A stretch of 64,000 nucleotides of DNA from Thermoactinomyces daqus. Lineage in GTDB: Bacteria > Bacillota > Bacilli > Thermoactinomycetales > Thermoactinomycetaceae. The stretch is taken from positions 1-64,000 of the forward strand of contig NZ_JPST01000048.1 in NCBI RefSeq assembly GCF_000763315.1, read 5' to 3'. The notes beneath the pieces are model-generated. The model was given only the letters and a program-made list of their open reading frames with translations, made no database searches and was not told where the DNA came from. The translations under genes and the position numbers were made by a program. Of the stretch, positions 60,681-64,000 are shown piece by piece (positions within the stretch are counted from its first letter, which is position 1; each line of letters starts with the position of its first letter).

Positions 60681-60767
60681 ATCAGTAACGTCATGCAAAA
60701 GTTGAATGTGAAAGGACGATCTCAAGCCGTAGTGGAGTTGGTAAGATTGGGCGAATTAAAGATATAG
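60681..60767 (+). pseudogene. Truncated second copy of gerE
   Basis: Encodes only the last 28 residues of GerE (SNVMQKLNVKGRSQAVVELV, RLGELKI) without the first two-thirds of the HTH or a start. The stop at 60765-60767 and the terminator behind it (60779-60813) are intact. Confidence 0.9.
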
Positions 60768-60850
60768 TCTGCATGTGACCCTGCCGCATTTGCAAATAAG
60801 GCAGGGGTTTTTGTTATATGGATCATTTTGGGAAAGGGGAATGGGAGCCC
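60681..60850 (+). repeat. Direct repeat, copy 2 (truncated gerE 3' end plus terminator)
   Basis: Matches 53231-53400 over 170 bp without gaps, 12 mismatches. It closes the RHS block on the right. Confidence 0.93.
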
Positions 60851-60884
60851 GTTTAACCCGTTTCCCAACTTTGTACTACAATGG

Positions 60885-61035
60885 GTATTCGCTTAACTAA
60901 AGCATTGTTTAAACGGTAATAGAGGGTTTGTCTGATATTGTGCTGACAGTATAATTCAGCGAGTGAAATGTTCTCCTTAAACCTGGCTTAGACGATATCA
61001 ATTTTTTCCTCCGGGGTCCAGTTGCGACGCTTCAT
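60885..61035 (-). pseudogene. IS3-type transposase orfA remnant
   Basis: On the minus strand from ATG 61035: KRRNWTPEEKIDIV, a premature TAA, then ARFKENISLAELYCQHNIRQ and TLYYRLN, the helix-turn-helix start of IS3-family OrfA. The rest and orfB are missing. Confidence 0.6.
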
Positions 61036-61157
61036 GCCGATTTCCTCTTTGATTCTATCAATTTGGAGAACCTCACACAGTAAACGGTCGTGTTTTAAAA
61101 TGGAGGACTATAGTTTTTGAATATGAAATATTACCTATTTAGGACAAAGCTTAATGA

Positions 61158-61817
61158 ACCCCAAAAGTCCAAGCGTATGGGGTCATTATATTTAATCCAG
61201 CGAAAAATGACATGAGGGATATTGAGAAGTATGTAATCTTTGATTTATTAAAGCAGATGGCGTATTACAGAAGTGGGCAAGGTTGGGAGCGAAGGAATAT
61301 TATTTGTACGATGATGGATGTAGCTTATGATTTTGAAAAGGATAAAAGTGCGTTGAAAGTGTTAGGTAAAAGAAGAAGGCCGGATTATTATAAGGATACA
61401 ATTTATTTTGGGAAAAGGTCTAGTGATGGATATCTGAAGGTTTATAATAAAAAGAAAGAATTGGAGAGAAAAGGAGTAAAGGTTCATTCGGAGTATTTGA
61501 CAAGGATTGAATATAAGTGGAAGGCTAGGACTAAAAGAGAAGGTGTTCCATTGTGGAAACTGGGTCAATTGGATTTAAAAATAGATGAAAGATATGAGGT
61601 TTATCAACGTGGGGAACTAGGGGAAATAAAAGCGGAGCATCGGGCATGTTTGTGGGCGTATGAACAGGGATTGATTGAGTTGCATGAGTTTACCAGGACA
61701 ACACAAAAACACATAAAAAAGATTCTCTCTGAGGCTTGGGAGAGAATCGATTTAGAGAAAATGTATAGATTGGAAATTGAGAACGAGGTTGAAAAGCTGT
61801 ATGAGTTGCTTTATTGA
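61158..61817 (+). CDS. Rolling-circle-type replication initiation protein, N-terminally truncated
   Basis: The open frame runs from a stop at 61155; the first ATG is 61212 (201 residues) and has no ribosome-binding site. Visible text: NIICTMMDVAYDFEKD, DTIYFGKRSSDGYLKVYNKK and YLTRIEYKWK, which match the C-terminal half of Rep proteins of rolling-circle plasmids and of conjugative elements. The N-terminal part seems lost at the junction with the IS remnants. AT-rich, unlike the chromosomal genes. Probably inactive as an initiator by itself. Confidence 0.65.
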   Translation, partial: TPKVQAYGVIIFNPAKNDMRDIEKYVIFDLLKQMAYYRSGQGWERRNIICTMMDVAYDFEKDKSALKVLGKRRRPDYYKDTIYFGKRSSDGYLKVYNKKKELERKGVKVHSEYLTRIEYKWKARTKREGVPLWKLGQLDLKIDERYEVYQRGELGEIKAEHRACLWAYEQGLIELHEFTRTTQKHIKKILSEAWERIDLEKMYRLEIENEVEKLYELLY

Positions 61818-61872
61818 GATGAATGGAGATAACTAAAGGTTAATTTTATTATAACGTGGATTTGATCGAAAA

Positions 61873-61900
61873 GATACCAAATAAATGGTATCTTTTTTTA
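61873..61900 (+). terminator. Terminator of rep
   Basis: GATACCA, loop AATAAA, TGGTATC, then TTTTTTT. Confidence 0.85.
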
Positions 61901-61908
61901 TTTTCTTG

Positions 61909-61937
61909 TTGACACGTGCTGTCATAAGGAGTACAAT
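61909..61937 (+). promoter_or_regulatory. SigA promoter of the ssb-ftsK unit
   Basis: TTGACA (61909-61914), 17-bp spacer, TACAAT (61932-61937). Confidence 0.85.
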
Positions 61938-61971
61938 AGAATCAAACAGAGATGATTGGAGATGATCAAAG

Positions 61972-62298
61972 GTGAATAAAGTCTTGTTAGCTGGTCGTTT
62001 GGTTGCTGATCCAAAATTTCATGCCGGTGCTAATGGTGGAGTTTGTTTTATGACGGTTGCGGTTGAAGAAGGATATAACAAGTCAAAGAAAGCGAAGAAT
62101 GTTGAGTTTATTGATGTTGTTGTTTTTGGAAATGTTGGTGAGTTTGCTGCTAATAACTTAAAAAAAGGTTATCTGATTGAGGGTTATGGATATATCAAGA
62201 ACAGTTCTTATGAAAAGAATGGGCAAAAGGTTTATCAAACGAGTGTTGTTTTAAGGGAATTGGAGGTTTTGGCTAAGCCTAAGGGGGGTTCTAAATGA
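61972..62298 (+). CDS. ssb: Single-stranded DNA-binding protein of a mobile element
   Basis: 108-residue OB-fold SSB. NKVLLAGRLVADPKFHAGAN and VEFIDVVVFGNVGEFAANNL then KKGYLIEGYGYIK are typical, but it lacks the acidic C-terminal tip of chromosomal SSB. GTG start at 61972. The AT-rich sequence and the neighbours (rep, ftsK-like) mark it as an element gene. First gene of a tightly overlapping operon. Confidence 0.88.
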   Translation: MNKVLLAGRLVADPKFHAGANGGVCFMTVAVEEGYNKSKKAKNVEFIDVVVFGNVGEFAANNLKKGYLIEGYGYIKNSSYEKNGQKVYQTSVVLRELEVLAKPKGGSK

Positions 62299-62468
62299 AC
62301 TGTCCTAAGTGCGGGAAGAAAATGGTTTTTCAGCAGGGATTGTTCTATAGTCATTTGGGTTATTATATTTGTCCTAATGTTCTTTGCAAATATAAGACGG
62401 AAGAATCTTGTAATAGGGATTGGCTTTTGGGAACTGATTTTAAACAAGCTGAAGGGAGTTGGTTTTAA
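62295..62468 (+). CDS. Tiny zinc-ribbon protein
   Basis: 57 residues, ATGA overlap with ssb. CPKC at 3-6 and CPNVLC at 26-31 form a zinc-ribbon pattern, followed by a Trp-rich end. AAGGGGGGTT upstream could be its ribosome-binding site. Function unknown; such small ribbon proteins are common in element operons. Confidence 0.65.
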   Translation: MNCPKCGKKMVFQQGLFYSHLGYYICPNVLCKYKTEESCNRDWLLGTDFKQAEGSWF

Positions 62469-62599
62469 TGCTTAAAGATGGCAAGTTTGTTTGTGATGAG
62501 TGTGAAAAGAATCCGCCTAAATATAGTTCTGGTGGATTGGAGCTTTGTGAGGAGTGTGCGGATGCGGTCGGTTGGCTTGAGGTGTTGGAAGATTATTGA
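62468..62599 (+). CDS. Tiny CxxC protein
   Basis: 43 residues starting in the TAATG overlap of the preceding gene. Two pairs, CDEC (9-12) and CEEC (27-30), again suggest one zinc site. Acidic C-terminus. Unknown function. Confidence 0.55.
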   Translation: MLKDGKFVCDECEKNPPKYSSGGLELCEECADAVGWLEVLEDY

Positions 62600-62612
62600 G
62601 GAGGGGTTATTG

Positions 62613-62780
62613 ATGGGGGATAGATATCAAATGGAATTTGAGTGGGAAAGCTCGATCTTTAAGGGACGAATGGAGAAGGGCTTTGTGTGGCTAGAAGCGG
62701 ATGACGATGAAGACGATTGGAAAAGGCTGAGAAGAAAATTCGGAAATATAAGGGTAGTAGCAAGAGGAAGTATGATCTGA
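62613..62780 (+). CDS. Small acidic/basic hypothetical protein
   Basis: 55 residues, GAGGAGGGG upstream of ATG 62613. Predicted beta-rich start (YQMEFEWESSIFKGR) and an acidic stretch ADDDEDDW followed by a basic tail. Unknown. Confidence 0.55.
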   Translation: MGDRYQMEFEWESSIFKGRMEKGFVWLEADDDEDDWKRLRRKFGNIRVVARGSMI

Positions 62781-62805
62781 AAAATGTGTGGAAGGTGTGA
62801 TAAGG

Positions 62806-62979
62806 ATGGGTTTTTGGGATTTTTGGAAAGAGGTTGAAGACTCCTTTAAGGATTTGAAAGAAAAGGAATTGACATTAGGTTTTGGCAAAGGGGAGAAAGG
62901 GACAGAAGTCGATCAAGTAAAGAATTGGGGAGAAAAGAAACCGGACAAACATGATGGTTTGGGAGGTGGTTGGTTTTGA
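62806..62979 (+). CDS. Small hypothetical protein preceding the FtsK-like gene
   Basis: 57 residues from ATG 62806 (a GTG at 62788 would add six). Amphipathic helix with FWDFWKEVEDSFKDLKEK, then a Gly/Lys-rich polar end. Its stop overlaps the TTG start of the next gene (TTGA). AAGGTG lies upstream. Unknown. Confidence 0.55.
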   Translation: MGFWDFWKEVEDSFKDLKEKELTLGFGKGEKGTEVDQVKNWGEKKPDKHDGLGGGWF

Positions 62980-64000
62980 AGAAACTTAAGTTTTATGAGG
63001 AACAGCCTAGTATTCTTTGGGCTGTTCCATGGTCTTTGATGGGTAAATATGATTGGTTTATGTTGTCTCGGAAAGTATCGGCTGTTTTGCGTGAAACGAT
63101 GGTGAATGCTGGTTTGGTTTTGAAAGAAAAGGTGGAGAAAGAAAATTTGAAGGGGGAGAAGAAAATTGTAGATAAAATCATTTATCCTCGTGTTGAAGTT
63201 AAGATGGATGAATATAACTTCTATCTCTGGTTTAGAATGATTTCGGGACAGACTAGGAAGATGTGGGAGTCGAAGATTGATGCTTTTAGCCAATCGTTAG
63301 GAGGGGATTTGGTCGGTTCTAAGATGAGACATGGAGTAGTTGAAATTGTGGTTCAACATTCATTGATGGATGTTACTCAGGTATTAAGGAAAAATGATGA
63401 TGAACATTATTTGTATATTGGGTACAAAGCTGGTGGTGTTTTGAAGTGGGATTTTGACAGTTATCCTCATATGCTTTTGGTTGGAGTAACTGGTGCTGGT
63501 AAGAGTACGTTTTTAAGGATGATTTTAACCCAAATACCTAGGGATTGGACGTTACGAATAGTTGATGGGAAACAGGTTGAATTTACTTATATGAAGGATT
63601 TTGGCTATGATGTGGTGGATAGTAAGGAGGGGTTTTTGCGATATGTAGATGATGCGATTGATGAGATGGAGAATAGGTATAGGTATATGACATCTCAGAG
63701 AAAGAATCATTATAAGGATTGTGGATTGAAGCCGTATTTTTTGGTCTTAGATGAGTGGATCTCTTTGGTTGAAAACTTGGAAAAGAAAGGGGTGAAGGGA
63801 GAAAAGGCAGAGAGGGAAATTTTCTTTGAAAAGATGAAGACTTTGACGACTAAGGGTAGAGCTGCAGGAGTTTTTGTAATTGGGATTCTTCAACGTCCTG
63901 ATACGGAATTCATGTCGGGGGTTGTTCGGGATATGTTTACTTGCAAGGTGGTTTTAAAAGGTTTATCTGTGGCGTTTAAGATGGCTTTTGATGAGGATGG
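62976..64000 (+). CDS. FtsK/TcpA-like DNA-translocating ATPase, partial (runs off window)
   Basis: At least 341 residues from TTG 62976, with GGGAGGTGG about six bases before. Walker A GVTGAGKST (Lys176), Walker B PYFLVLDEW (Asp259, Glu260) and the motor motif KTLTTKGRAAGVFVIGILQR then PDTEF. This is the VirD4/FtsK-type coupling protein of Gram-positive conjugative elements. The N-terminus has no evident membrane segment in the first 50 residues. Together with rep and ssb it suggests an integrative conjugative element or plasmid; the 3' end is outside the window. Confidence 0.88.
   Translation, partial: MKKLKFYEEQPSILWAVPWSLMGKYDWFMLSRKVSAVLRETMVNAGLVLKEKVEKENLKGEKKIVDKIIYPRVEVKMDEYNFYLWFRMISGQTRKMWESKIDAFSQSLGGDLVGSKMRHGVVEIVVQHSLMDVTQVLRKNDDEHYLYIGYKAGGVLKWDFDSYPHMLLVGVTGAGKSTFLRMILTQIPRDWTLRIVDGKQVEFTYMKDFGYDVVDSKEGFLRYVDDAIDEMENRYRYMTSQRKNHYKDCGLKPYFLVLDEWISLVENLEKKGVKGEKAEREIFFEKMKTLTTKGRAAGVFVIGILQRPDTEFMSGVVRDMFTCKVVLKGLSVAFKMAFDED

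Noticed and set aside
53231-60850. CRISPR array or phage att sites as explanation for the repeats
   Set aside because: Only two long copies exist, they contain gene and terminator sequence, and no integrase or cas gene is in the block.
62784-62837. Seventeen-codon frame with a CxxC motif overlapping the small gene at 62806
   Set aside because: Tempting next to the other CxxC proteins, but it has no ribosome-binding site and overlaps a better frame that is coupled to the FtsK-like gene.

Overview
The window comes from a Gram-positive, endospore-forming Firmicute, most probably of the Thermoactinomycetaceae or a close relative. The evidence is a small acid-soluble spore protein (sspI), the late spore regulator gerE, a SleB-type cortex hydrolase, a subtilase very close to thermitase of Thermoactinomyces, Bacillus-type operons (pheST-zapA-cvpA-polX-mutS2; lcfA-fadR-etfBA-trxA-uvrC; sdhCAB), and T-box, lysine and SAM-I leaders. 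The species is inferred only from gene content.

Layout. 1-1.5 kb: disulfide-bond pair bdbD-bdbC and a small Gly/Trp-rich membrane protein. 1.6-13.2 kb: sspI (minus), a SpoU-type RNA methylase, a T-box leader, pheS-pheT, zapA, cvpA, polX, a SleB-like hydrolase, mutS2 and a 28-residue membrane microprotein. 13.2-18.2 kb: a thermitase-like protease, an aromatic-acid-exporter-like membrane protein, a secreted FTP-domain zinc protease and small unknowns. 18.3-25 kb: rsmF, a DUF218 protein, an HTH-TPR regulator, a secreted unknown, an HI0933-family flavoprotein and a membrane unknown. 25.3-33.1 kb: fatty-acid genes lcfA, fadR and etfBA with two FadR-type operators (fadB is absent from its usual slot), then trxA, a frameshifted membrane protein and uvrC. 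33.2-41.8 kb: a DnaD/DnaB-like protein, a CrtI-like desaturase, lysC behind a lysine riboswitch and with a probable internal start, oppBCD, and metX behind a SAM-I riboswitch. 41.9-53.3 kb: sdhCAB, a DUF1002 protein, class I fumarase, a YodB-like repressor, a HEXXH protein, a membrane-anchored phosphodiesterase, an M24 peptidase, and gerE with a SigK-like promoter.

53.2-60.9 kb is the most unusual part. A WapA-like RHS/YD-repeat polymorphic toxin gene is interrupted twice, each time at an ATTTTT tract and each time restored by a -1 shift. The second shift exposes an AT-rich hydrophobic and cationic C-terminal tail, followed by a small multi-pass membrane protein that could be its immunity protein. 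An orphan, decayed RHS fragment follows. The whole block lies between two 170-bp direct repeats made of the 3' end of gerE and its terminator (12 mismatches, no gaps).

60.4-64 kb: transposase remnants, then the AT-rich edge of a mobile element with an N-terminally truncated Rep, ssb, two tiny CxxC proteins, two small unknowns and an FtsK/TcpA-like ATPase that runs off the window. The housekeeping part is normal for a thermophilic bacillus; the last 11 kb is accessory DNA assembled by duplication and mobile-element insertion.
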